Source: Dryas octopetala (taxonomy: Eukaryota; Streptophyta; Magnoliopsida; Rosales; Rosaceae). Taken from it: a DNA stretch of 64,000 bases. Below the pieces are notes generated by a model. The model was not told the DNA's origin and searched no databases. It worked only from the letters and a program-made list of their open reading frames with translations. The DNA is taken from positions 13,453,249-13,517,248 of the forward strand of contig OY992832.1 in NCBI GenBank assembly GCA_963921425.1, read 5' to 3'. This document shows, piece after piece, positions 13,509 through 25,900 of this stretch; position 1 is the first letter of the stretch, and every line of letters starts with the position of its first letter. The position numbers were made by a program, and so were the translations under genes.

Positions 13509-13890
13509 AAGTTAATTACACTTACACCTCCTGAAGTTTATTGTCTTTTCACATACACCCCTGGGGTTTCAATAATTACACATACACCCCTGAGGTTTTA
13601 AAACTGTTGCATATAACCTCCTACAAGAAAAAAAATAAATAAATAAAAAATATTTGTATTCAGGTTGGACCTTACACCTTGAATAATCTTATTAGGCTAT
13701 TTAATTCCTTAGCATATTTTTTTGTATAATTTCTTATCATTTTTGTCTCACTATAGGGGGTTATATATAACAGTTTTAAAACCTCAGGAGGAGTTTTAAA
13801 ACCTCAGGGGGTGTATATGTAATTATTGAAACCCCAGAGGGTGTATGTGAAAAGACGATAAACCTCAAGGGTTGTAAGTGTAATTAACTC
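13509..13890. mobile_element. Mutator-type MITE (foldback element) with 9-bp target duplication
   Basis: Long inverted repeats of about 110 bp start with AGTTAATTACACTTACA at the left and end in its reverse complement at the right. The arms share runs such as TCTTTTCACATACACC and GAGGTTTTAAAACT. The 9-bp repeat TTAAGTTAA flanks it exactly (13500-13508 and 13891-13899). A 9-bp duplication with long terminal inverted repeats and no coding capacity indicates a non-autonomous Mutator-like element. Confidence 0.9.
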
Positions 13891-13962
13891 TTAAGTTAAC
13901 GGTGCCAATTTCTTAATGTTTTTATTTTAAAAATACTCTTCTAACTTCTAAGTAATATTTAC

Positions 13963-14022
13963 ATGGATAAAATTGTAATTAACTTTCTAATGAATGGATA
14001 AAATTGTAATTAACTTTCTAAT
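13963..14022. repeat. Two-copy tandem repeat, 31-bp period
   Basis: ATGGATAAAATTGTAATTAA followed by CTTTCTAATG occurs at 13963 and again at 13994, nearly unchanged. It lies about 370 bp upstream of the ABC1K-like start codon. Confidence 0.85.
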
Positions 14023-14296
14023 GGTATGACACATTGACACTTGAACCCAACTGTGCAGTCGGGCAAAACCAACGCCCGATCATATATTCGTACTTGTTTC
14101 TTCTGCAGATCCCACCATTTATCGATCCCTCCCACCATTTACCCAAAGAAACAGAATATCAAAACCTTCCGACCCGCAAGAACCTGCCACGTGGAGCAAC
14201 AACCACCACCGCCTTCATGCGCCACCACCACCGTCCACGGTGGCAGAGGTCCGAAACATTTCAGAACGCTGATGATTGTTTATGCGCCGTTGTTTT

Positions 14297-14305
14297 GATA
14301 TAAAT
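14297..14305 (+). promoter_or_regulatory. Possible TATA box of the ABC1K-like gene
   Basis: GATATAAAT lies about 63 bp upstream of the proposed ATG at 14368. If used, it gives a leader of only about 35 nt. No further support. Confidence 0.3.
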
Positions 14306-14367
14306 GCCGGCGAGTCCACTGCGCCACCTGCGTTTTCTAGAGTACGACAATTACGAACCCAATCACC

Positions 14368-17300
14368 ATGTCCAGGTCCCTTTCCTACCTTTCATTGTTG
14401 GTCTGGTTGAATCGTTTCTTTTCTTGCACTTTGTTTGGTTGCTGAGAAAACTGAGGGAAAACAAAACAAATGGGAAATCACACCTTAGCTAAGCAATAAA
14501 GTTCTATTAGTCTTGGTTTATGCTGATTTTTGCTTTCTGGGTCCGAATAATAATGAACCATCAATTTTCAATTGTTCATTTACCTAACAGAGAGGATCAG
14601 TCAGCTCAAGCTCAACTGGGTTTTTGTTTATTCAATTTTTCGATTGGTTTAACTTATGTTTCAGTTATTGCTTAATTTATAATCTTTTTACATTCAGAAC
14701 TACACTGATGTACATTTCCTAGGAAATAAACAGAGCCCAAATAAGCATGGATCACAAGGCTAAAACTTGTGATAGGTCCTCATTTTTTTTGCAGTATTAT
14801 GGTTAGATTAGCTCTGTCATTCTTCTCTCTAGTCCAAACTCCTCAAAATGCTTGGAGTATAAAATATTATTGTTCTCTCCCATTCTAACACCTTAACCAT
14901 TTCGAAACAGTACTAAAGTAATAAACTTTATCATGGTATCAAATTGGGAGATCCTGAATTTGAATTCTACATCTGCGACCTTTCAATTTATGCTGGATTT
15001 CACTAATTGGGCTCTCCAATGATGGGTGATGCCTACACATAAGAGGAAATGTCAGAGTATAAAATTGATGTTTCATATACTAATAGTTTGAACTTTTCGG
15101 AGCAGTAGTGAGCCGACAATATTTTTCAATACTTGGAGTAGTATCTTTAATTTATTTTCATGTTTGTGTTCTATTTTTCAGTTTAGTAGCTTAGATGGAC
15201 TGTGTTATGGTATTGTGAAGAAATTTGGTGTGATGCAGATTTCTGGCCTCTGGAAATGTACGAAGGGTAGCACGACCCCTTTTTCCAGTTCAGAGAACTA
15301 GCTACTTAAAAGTTGCAGATAATAGGGCATATTACACAGTTGGAGCTCCTTACACCCTAGGCAGATTATTTTTGTGGCATAAATATTTTTTAAGAGGGCA
15401 ATTCCCTTTTATGTTACATAAAGCTAAAGATGAGTTATTGAAGAGTAGTGGTTCTAGGAACTTATATAGCCTATCAGCAAGGAGGAAAATTTCTCACCAT
15501 GCCCAATTTGCTTGGAAAAAGCTTTCTCACTTATGTTCCTATAGGGGCCCAACCTTACCACCAATAGGTCAATTTGCCCGTGCCGTGAGCTTGGCTTTGA
15601 CGCGCTCAAATTTAGTAGCTCCTGGTGTTTTTGCCTTTGTAGCTGGAGAGTTTTCTCGGACGCAGCGAACATGTGCAGAAGCAAAAGGCCTCCCAACAAA
15701 GGACATTCTATATCTTCATGCCCAAGATGGACATGATTATTTAACCTCATTTTTGTTTTCACTTCTGGAGTGTATTATATTGTTTATCAGAGCAATTTAT
15801 CTAGCAGTTTTGTTCTCACCATGCATAGTTATGACCCTTTTTGCCGATTCCCTTGGCACTCGGTTTAGGAAAACATGGCTTCGTGTTGTCCATCTCACAC
15901 TGGAAAAAGCAGGCCCAGCATTTATAAAATGGGGTCAATGGGCTGCTGCAAGACCAGATCTCTTCCCAAGAGATTTGTGTAGTGAACTTGCAAAACTTCA
16001 CTCTAAAGCTCCAGCACATAGTTTTTACTTCACCAAAAACAGTATTGAAAAGGCATTTGGTCGCAAGCTGCCTGAAATATTTGAAAAATTTGATGAGGAA
16101 CCTGTGGCATCGGGAAGTGTTGCTCAAGTCCATCAAGCTATACTCAAATACAGATACCCAGGTCAGCAGATCAAGCCCATTGTAGTTGCTGTTAAGGTTA
16201 GACATCCAGGTGTTGGTGAAGCGATTAGAAGGGATTCTATGATAATTAGTGGTTTAGCCAAAATTTCAAGGTTCATTCCTTCTTTGAAACTGTGGAGATT
16301 GGATGAAACCTTACAGCAATTTGCCGTTTACATGATAACACAAGTTGACCTGTCAAGGGAGGCTGCACACTTGAGTCGTTTTATCTATAATTTTCGAAGT
16401 TGGAAGGATGTCTCATTTCCAAGGCCTCTATATCCCCTGGTGCACCCGTCTGTTTTAGTGGAAACTTATGAACAGGGAGAAAGTGTTCAGTACTATGTTG
16501 ATGATCTTGAAGGACATGAACCAATAAAAAATGCCCTTGCTCACATTGGGACCCATGCCCTACTAAAGATGCTTCTGGTACAATTTTTTGTGTTCTCATT
16601 GTTATTACCTTCCCTTTCTTGTTATCTTATAACTTGTGATAGTTTATGTTTACCCTTCATCTTGATTTACTGGTTTCCTCCATTTTGACATATATTTATG
16701 TTGCACCCTTAACCAGTCTTGAAAATGTAATTGTTCAATGACCCTGACAGACTTGGGCTAGTTGAATGTTTCTGCAAGTATAAAAAACAGATATCATAGG
16801 CTACTGGAAATTTATATGTTTAACCACTCTGTGGTAGGTATAAGATTTGAAAGTTTTCACTACATGCATGTTTCAGTCTTTTTGCGGCATTTGCCTGTGT
16901 AAGAACTGGCCAGGTAAAGCATTTTATATTATAGTCAACAAGTGAACCTAAACCCAAAATTTGTTGACTTTAGAAACTAGTAGTCTATCTGATGTGATTT
17001 TGAAGTAGCCTATGCTTGACAGTTGTTGTCTTTGATGTATATGCTGAGATATATAATTTTTTGTTGCAGGTAGATAATTTTGTTCATGCTGACATGCATC
17101 CTGGAAATATTCTTGTCAGAGTAAACCGTAGCACGTTACCAAATAAACAACTCTTTAGACTGAGGCCTCATGTTGTTTTCCTTGATGTGGGCATGATTGC
17201 TGAACTTTCTAAGAGAGATCAACTGAATTTAGTGGAATTCTTTAAGGCTGTTGCTCTTCGGGATGGTCGAAATGTTGCAGAGTGCACACTTAGATTATCT

Positions 17301-18691
17301 GGACAACAAAACTGCCCAAATCCAAGGGCTTTTATTGAGGTAAAATGCTAGTTCTTGTTATTGAAAATTGAAGGCTTTCACACTCGTCACTTTTGCCACT
17401 TCTGTAGGAGTTTTCATACGTTTCTACCCAAAACAAGAAAAATTCATACGTTGTCTAGTATGTTAATGTAGTATTCTTTGTTATATTTTGATCCTCATTT
17501 ATCCATAAAATTTATTTAAACATTTCCAACAAATGATAAGACCACAACACATACACCAGCCAAGGATTGAATCCCGAGACTCACCCTTCACTCTTATTCT
17601 TAAGGGGGAGGAGGTGCTACTGTGCTTAAAGGACATTGGCCATGTCTTAACACTTTCTAGGTACTTTATCTTCATGATTTGCATCAATATGAACTCCTAC
17701 TTGTAAATGCTGAATCAAAGTAAGTCGAAATTTATTCTTGTTGGACAATTTTTTTTTTTTTTGTGTCCTGTTGGGCTTGCTGTAATTGACCATAATTGGA
17801 ATTACTGATAATGATTCGTAGAATATATGTTATTGTACCTATATGTTTGTCAAGGTGTTGTCCAACTTTGGAATCAGATTCTGAGGCCTCATAATAAGAC
17901 TGTGGTCTTGAGTCTTGCATCTAAAGATGTAAGCTTAAACATGTCCTTAGTAACTTGATTCTTGTAAGCCCTCCCACTTTCTTTTTCTTCCCAAATTGGG
18001 TATCCAAGTTGTGCAAATGTGTTGCTCTCTGTTAACATGTGTATTATGAGTAGATAGCTCAGTCACCTATTCTTATATGGAAATAACTATATGAATACAT
18101 TTCTTTAACAGGAAGTGGACAGATCTTTCAAATTGTGGGACTCCCCAGAAGGTGACGTCATTCATCCTGCTCACTGCATGCAGCAATTGCTCGAGCAAGT
18201 TAGGCGGCATAAAGTCCGCATAGATGGCAATGTTTGCACAGTGATGGTAACCACTTTGGTTCTTGAGGTAAGGCCTTGCTTTCTTCCAACATCTACATGC
18301 AAGTCAAACACCTTGACACAATGACACATACTAATGCCCAATAACTGTACCTGATAAAACTTAGATTTCAATATAGTTATTGAAATTCTATAGAGTTGGA
18401 GAAAGAAGAGGCATGCCTGACCATGTTTAGCACGTTTAGGCTTTAATATGTAATCGATGTCATATGAATGATTATGAGTTAGTAGAAGTACATAAATCTA
18501 TTCATTTCTGTGCCCTCTGTGCTAAATTATGCCGGGCAGTTCTGATTCTATTTACTTGTTGCTTTATGTAGGGGTGGCAGCGGAAGCTTGATCCAGAATA
18601 TGACGTTATGCACACTTTGCAGACATTGCTGTTTAAGGCTGACTGGGCAGAGTCCCTCGTTTACACCATTGAAGGACTTATGGCCCCATGA
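14368..18691 (+). CDS. ABC1/UbiB (aarF-domain) kinase-like protein, ADCK2-type
   Basis: Five coding exons give 630 residues: 14368-14375, 15239-16577, 17070-17339, 18112-18267, 18572-18691. The first is only 8 nt (ATG TCC AG) and is chosen because the open frame continues upstream of 15372 to an acceptor at 15237-15238, giving a start MSRFLASGNVRRVARPLF. ABC1 hallmarks are visible: KWGQ at about 233-236, the ASGSVAQVH loop at 293, VAVKVRHPG with Lys 322, HADMHPGN at 455-462 (catalytic loop Asp 457, metal-binding Asn 462) and FLDVGM with Asp 488 in the DFG position. A hydrophobic segment around 15764-15840 (LLECIILFIRAIYLAVLF) may be membrane-associated. The family supports coenzyme Q or prenyl-lipid metabolism in mitochondria or plastids. 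The Lys-rich, Arg-rich N-terminus could be a mitochondrial targeting sequence; this is inference. The closest group by motif is ADCK2. Confidence 0.88.
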
Positions 18692-19132
18692 AAGGTGTCA
18701 TATTTTTATTTTTTTCACTAAGCCCCCAAAAGAAGGTGCTATGTATTTCCTTTCCCCGGAAAATTTTTGATAGAAAAGAGAAGGATACATAGGATTACAT
18801 ACTGTACTTGAGAGAAATAAGGGAAATAAAACGGACTTTCTTCTAGTTATCTAGTCTCCTTTACATGCCATTTTATGTTCCACGACCCCATTGTTTTATG
18901 ATGATCTCTCTGAATTGTTGTATTAGCTCATGCTTCCCAAAATAGAAGCAGAACCATCTGGAGAGCGACAGAAGAAATAAATTAATTATTTTTTCTTACG
19001 ACACAAGGCATTTTAGATGCATTGTTCTTAAAGGATGCCTTGATCAACAATTGTTGAAGTAACTTATTGAACTCTGAACTCTGCTTTCACTAGAATTTAG
19101 TAGCACATTATTGCCAACTTTTTCGCTACTAA
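18692..19132. other. Intergenic, ABC1K-like 3' flank
   Basis: No reading frame of note. It probably contains the 3' UTR and poly(A) site of the upstream gene. Confidence 0.5.
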
Positions 19133-19491
19133 GGAGGGTGTACTCAATCCAGATTTTTAAAGACTTTTTTTAAGTGACAGACTTTCAGAATTATGATAGA
19201 CTTTTCTCAAAAGTCTTTCAAAGTCTTGGAGGAGAATGGAAGAGAAATAAGAAGATTTGGTATGCATACTTTAATGCCAAAAGTCTTTCAAAGTCTATGG
19301 ATTTGAGAAATCTGTGAAAGTTATTGACATTTTGAGTACCGTATGACTTTCATAGACTTTTAAAAAGTCTTGATTGAGTACTCCCTGACTTTCATAGATT
19401 TTTTAAAAGTATATAAAAGTCTTGATTGAGTACCTCATAACTTTTTAATTTAACAAAAGTCTTTAAAAGTCTTGATTGAGTACACCCCCCT
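19133..19491. mobile_element. PIF/Harbinger (Tourist-like) MITE
   Basis: The left end GGAGGGTGTACTCAATC and right end GATTGAGTACACCCCCC are near-perfect inverted repeats. They are flanked by the 3-bp repeat TAA (19130-19132 and 19492-19494). The interior is full of AAAGTCTT / AAGACTTT copies in both directions. Length 359 bp, no coding capacity. Confidence 0.88.
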
Positions 19492-19785
19492 AAATTTGCA
19501 TTCAATTTCTGCTATTACTTCGAGATTCAAGTATTGTATGAATGGCGTTTGCAATAGGAAAAAATAAAGGGTTTTTCAAGTCCATGTGAAATTGATCGTT
19601 GCCAAAACCATGGGTAAAGGTTTTTTCTTTTGTTTTTTGATAAATGGGTAAAAGGATATGAGAACTCAAAAGGATCAATCCGAGATTATTCTAAAACAAA
19701 TTATGCCAAATTTGTACTGTATTTATAAACTTCATTATCAATAAATATTTAAAAATAAAAATAAAATTAAAAGCTATTGGGGTCG

Positions 19786-19821
19786 GTAGGCTCCATTGCC
19801 CCCACCATGTGTTCGCCACTG
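19786..19821 (-). mobile_element. hAT-like element terminus (other end not found)
   Basis: Read on the minus strand from 19821, the sequence begins CAGTGGCGAACACATGGTGG and then GGGGCAATGG, the same pattern as the element end at 63785. No matching left end or 8-bp duplication was recognised, so the copy is probably truncated. It lies 92 bp from the UBP14 stop codon. Confidence 0.45.
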
Positions 19822-19912
19822 CACTGCTGAGGTTCCCCAAAATTGCGCACTACCTTCTTTTTCCCCACTTTTGAATAACTTCCAATGTTGAAACCCTGGT
19901 GTCTGTCTGTCT

Positions 19913-22900
19913 CTAACTGTTTAGTCTCTCAAAGAAATAAAGATAACCCATGTCCTTCGGGGGATTAACGGAAGCGCCAACCTTGTCATCGTTAAAAATA
20001 ACCCATCTACCATCTTTAAAGATGTGGGAAACGTAGTGACCGCATTGAGTAGAGGTTCCAATGTGGCTTACGATTCCAATGAGTCTATACCCTGCCATAG
20101 AGCCAAGTGACAAAATACCAAACACATTAAAAAAAATACACTTTGGCAGATTTATTGTTTCAATACTCTTTTATTAAAGAAAAGACAAGGTATAAGATAC
20201 TAACTTCCTCCCCCATCAGGCAGTCCAGCATCGGTGGCAGTAGGTGCAGTGTCTGATGTTGTAGCATCCATATCAGATGAAGCAGAAGCATCAGGATTGT
20301 TGAATATCCAATCTGTTGCTTTCTCAATGTCACCACCCTTCACACAAAAAAAAAAAAAAAAAAGTTGCCAAAATCTTAAATACATAAATTAAAGATACCA
20401 ATCCTCAACAGAAAGAGAAGACGCTAAAAAAGTTGTACCGATGCTTTCAGTGCCTTCTGAGCAATTTCTTCTTGAAAACCAAAAGAAATCAACATTTCAA
20501 CTTTTGATTGCTCAACCACATTCTGTCCCCCTTGAGAAATAGGAGCATCTATATCTGGAAAAAGAAAAAAAGAAGAGTACATTTAGTGCCCTAAAACATA
20601 ACAAGTCAACATACTCTTGCTAGCAAGATACTATTTTCCGAGATGAAGGAAAGCTCTAGTCAAGATAGCAGTTATCAATTTACCTGGATCATCCATGTGA
20701 GATAGTAGCCAATTCATTGCCTCTTCCACTCCGGCATTTGAGGTGTTAATGGCAGCTTTCTGACAGAGAAGATGATTAAACCCCATTGAAACAAGCTGGG
20801 AAACAATATTCTCGTCGGCCAAAGGCTTATTTGGTTCCTCCTCTTCCCCAGGAACTGCGAAGTAGTCAACACAAAATCCAAAGAGAACCATATCATATCA
20901 TTTTCAATTACGCAAGCATAACTAAGCAAATACCATAGAAGACCAAAATTGCAAAAGGAACTCTCTAATGATGCTGACACACTTTTCTAAGTCATTTAGT
21001 AAAGGACATGACAAAGTAGCATAATGCGGTTAGATGATGCATACATCTTTTCAACCTTTAAGTTTGTATGCTACTGAAATGCAAGGGACAGTGCTACTGA
21101 GATGCACTATAAATTGGGTGAAAATTCCACACAAAAGACACTTAAGGGAATACTTAATCATTGTATACACAATTACACATATACAGGTGCAATTAAGAAA
21201 TATGTACAACTTCTCTGAATAAAATCCAATAACATATTGGAAAGAGAAAAATTTGTGACACATACCACCCTCTGGCAACAACTCTTCCCCAGGTTGAAGT
21301 CCCTTACTGCGCATGTGACTAATATCTATGATATCAGGAACATCTATATAGACATCTACATAGACAAATACAAAGAACAATGAGAAGCCTACAAAAACTC
21401 AACCATATAAATGAAGAAGAAATTTAGGAAGCCAAGAGAAAATACCAAGCTTTTTCGGCACCCAGCCCGCCTCCATTACAAATTTCCGCATGTGCAACAC
21501 CAGATAGTCAGGGAACGAAGTTAGACCGGCGCTCCTGCAGGGTATAAAAGGGGAAGAAAGCGAATAAATAATTTTTTATCAATCATTATAATATGCTAAA
21601 AAATCTTTAGCAGACAAAAATAACATCATCTAGAAATAACCAGAAAGCTTACTTCACTGCTGTTGTCTTGGCCTTCAAGGCAGTGCTGTAAAAATCCTGT
21701 ATCTCTTCTGGAGATGAAAAGCTTGCAAGGCATGCTTCTAGAGGAACCCTTGGACGTACAATTTCATCACTGGATCTGGCAGAATTAGACATGCTTAGCA
21801 CAAAGTCTACAAGGGTTGTCACAGGTGAAAACATGATATTGAAACCATATGAACTTACACTTCCTTGCCTTCCGAAATCTTTTCTGCTTTCAATTTTTGA
21901 AAGGCTTCAAGTTCTTCTGGATTTTCATAGCAAAAAGAATATAAGAATATCAATTATTGGAACATGTTCCAATACTAATAATCACCCAAGAGAAACTGAC
22001 CTTTATTAGTAGCTTCATGCAGTGGGATGTTTAAAGAAAGAATGTAGTCAAGCCTTCTATTGTAAGCAACTTTTCCAGATGAACACAAAATACGATCTTC
22101 AATACCAAACTTGAAACTCCTTGCAGGATCAACGTCAGGTTTCCCAGCATGAGCTCGTTCAACTTGGTCAAGAAAATGTAGGAAGAACTCCAAGGCATCC
22201 TAAACAAAAGTTGGTTTTCAAGTATTCACATTAAAGAGCAGACAACAACAATGATAACAGTGAAAATTATATACCAAAGGATAAAAGAACTTTCCCGTAG
22301 TACAAAATGGTTGCAAATGCTACCCCTCAATCAGAGAGAAATAGGCAAAAAGAGAGGAAGGGAGAAAGGGAGGGTGGTTGGGGGGGGAGAGGGGGAGACA
22401 GAACCTTTTAACTACAAAGCTCTATAGAATATAAGACAACCTAAAAAATAAAATAAAAGGCAAGATACACATTTATTTGACAGAATAAATTAAAAAGCTT
22501 GTATCGAAAGATGGTAGATGTACCTGTTGTCTCATGGAAGAAAATTCTGGATGGCTGGCAGCTATAACTGCTTTAAACATACGAGGGGGTATCCCTTCCT
22601 GTTTCTAATATTTGTAGAAGGTGAACAAGATAAAAGAGAATCAGGACAAATCAAAAGCAAATCATCAAATCAAACTCACATATCCTAACTAAAGGAGGGA
22701 AGGCATTTTTATATTTGATATATTACTCAAATGAGGGAAGATATATCAGAACAATTAATTACACAAGACTATTAATGTGCATACACTAGTCTTGTCAAGA
22801 TTCAATATAAAAGCAAATATTTGAACAAGAAGCAAGTACGTGTCTTGCACATTTTGGTCAAACTGGCACTACTGATACCAAAACATTAAGGATGAATAAG

Positions 22901-25900
22901 CAAACATAAGTTGCAAAAGGAAGAGAATTATATAGATAGATATATATATAGGGACGAAAATCTCATAACATAATTTATCAGCAACCCATGGTTCCATTGA
23001 GAGTTTTTGGGGGAAGGGGGAAAGAAAAAGGGAAAAACAAACTCAGGATTTGAATGTTTATCCAGAAAGCTTACAGATTTTGTTGTAGGAGTGGTCGCAT
23101 TTGTATGATCTTTTTCCTGGATAGCAAATAATAAATGTAAACCAACAACTAAACAGGGGCAGAAACCATCAAAGCAAAGAAACCATTCTGTTATAACAAA
23201 CATACCTCTGCTACAGGAACAGAGTATTTTCCAGATAGCAAACCATGTGCCAGCTTTGATCTACCATACAACACCAAAGCTTTTAAATACATATGACTCA
23301 TAAAGATAATTCCCTCCTCAACCTGCTTTTTTATGACTCAACTTAATCTTTTCATGATTTAGGTTATGACTCAACTTAATCTTTTCATGATTTAGAAGGA
23401 AAGGCAGAAGAAGAGAGGGACACTACTTGCAGAAGTAAAATAACAGAAATACACAACCACACACTTGCGTTTAAACCAATGTATAAAATAAAGTTTTTAT
23501 ACATAGGCACAAATCAATATTGGTCACAAGATTCACAACTAACAAGTAACACAACTTGGCTGTCTTATCACAAATGGCAACATATAATAAACTATATCAG
23601 ATGACAGAAATGCATATAGAGAATCAACATTAAGAATCTGTTCGCTACTTACAACTGCATGTTCAAGTCTACAGTGGGGTCAGCTGGAGCCTTCTCAAAA
23701 GCAATTTTCAAACCTAGATTCTTGTAGTATCTGATGCAATAAGATGACAAAATGTTAGCAAACATAAACAAACTCCCTTCTTAAATCGATTGTTTTTAAT
23801 AGAAACTATATAATATGAACTAACCCGGAATAGAAAGAATGTGTTGAGAACACAACTTGCATAGTCGCTGCCATGTAGCAGCTGCAAGAAAAAAGAAAAA
23901 AGAAATCAAGATAATATTGAATTAATACAATGTCTTCAGCAGCAGTCCACAGGTACCAAGCTACCTGTTTCCAAGATTGACAAGTCCAGTGTAACCAGGT
24001 CCAAATATCGGTTCAACTTCCTGTCCACTTTCTTGAATTCGGTTCCAGTCAAAATTGGTATTCTGGTCAAGCTCTCTTTCAGCAGTTGTCATCTCAGTCT
24101 GAAAACAAGAATGGTATTGTTATTCAACTTATTCTATCAATTTAACATTAACAAGATAACAGTCCTAACAGTACAGAAATTCAAATGCACAACCTAATCA
24201 AACTGTTAGAAAAAAAATAACTAAACCATCTGTATTATGAACATAAATCCAACACAAGTTGAGAATAGAGATGTTGTGTCAAAAAAAAAAAAACAATAGG
24301 TAGGTCATAAACATATTTCAAAATAGACATAATCAACCTTCTGTAATGATGAAAAATCAATGCCAAAAAATGCCAGATGTTGCGCTAAATGTGGGTCCAA
24401 AACACTATCATCCTCGGGATAAGAGAAAACATCTGAGCTGCCACAATGTGTTACTCGTCATTAGCAATCCATACATGTAAGACAAACTCATTAATATCCA
24501 GAGAATCAATTGCATTTAGAATATCAATCTATTAAGTCATACTTTCCAGGATTTGTAAGGATGCCTAAGTGCTTTCTGTGCCAAACAGCACGTTTTAAAT
24601 TCATGAACATGATGTTTGGCATAGAAAATGCATAACTTTAATGTGCTCATAAACACAAGCACATGAATACAAATATAATAAAAAATTGCAGAGAATTTTA
24701 CAGCACAAGGTAGCATTACCTGCTCCTTCCAGATCAGCAGTAATTGTCCCCAGCTTTACAGCAAGCGGAAAGCCGGTCTCCTTATAGTGTTCAATGGCAT
24801 GGTTGTTGCCACCAGTTCCATCCCAATTTTTTCTCCCACAAAAAATCATTCCATCAGTTAGATTTAACCAAAGATTGTCTCTTTTATCACACTTGGAACA
24901 TTTCCACCCAGATGATGGAACAATAATACCATTGTCAATCTGTTGCAAATTCATTGCATATGTACTAATCTGCTTCTTATCAGCTGTCCATGCTGCAAGT
25001 TGCTCTTTCCTCTCAGCACCCTCAGCCATTAAAATGGCATCGACTGCCAATCTTACCTGCAGTAATAAAATTATACTCATTCCACCATATGATAGCTTTT
25101 TTTAATGTCACATCAATAATTATCAAAAACAAACAGAAAAGAAATAGGCACCTTCTCTGGTAACTCAACAGAAGGAAACGGAAGAGTTACATAATCAGGC
25201 AATATGACTATACTGTGAGTTTCTTCATATTCAGGTTCATTGTTGTCAAATCCCCCATCAACACCTACAACTCATATCATATAGATTAAACTTTTCCTTC
25301 ACTACAGAACAGCTAATAGCTAGTAGAGAATAATAGAAACATTAAGCCTTGTACAGAAAGAGATAGAATATCTCTTCCTGCAATATTACAAATTTTAAGC
25401 AATATGACCGATAAATACATTTACTCTGTAGTCTGTACTAACCACATAAAACAATACTGTATAAACTGAAGTACATCAAAAACATCTGCATCCTATCTTG
25501 TTAGCACAATAAGTTATGAAAAACATTCTTGACTTATATAGCTTGAAAATAGGACTCAGCACTATCATACTAGAAAGTAGAGAGAGATAGAGAGAGATCA
25601 ATTCCTTAAATATCAAAAACATTCGATTTTGGTAGATTATAAGCATCTACTTCATTTTAGTGATTATGAGCAACTACTTCATTTTCAGAGGGAACTGAGT
25701 GGTTTTCAAAACTCCCAGTCTTGGATGATTATACATATTGTAGCTTCCATTGTGGTTACCAGAAAATCAATGTTGTTTCATCAACTATTACTTCCATACA
25801 ACAAGTAAATATCCAACAATGATAATGGCGCCTTCATAATTACATCATCCAAACTATTAAAGATATAATCTCAAGGACCAAAAACCTCCATCATCACAAA

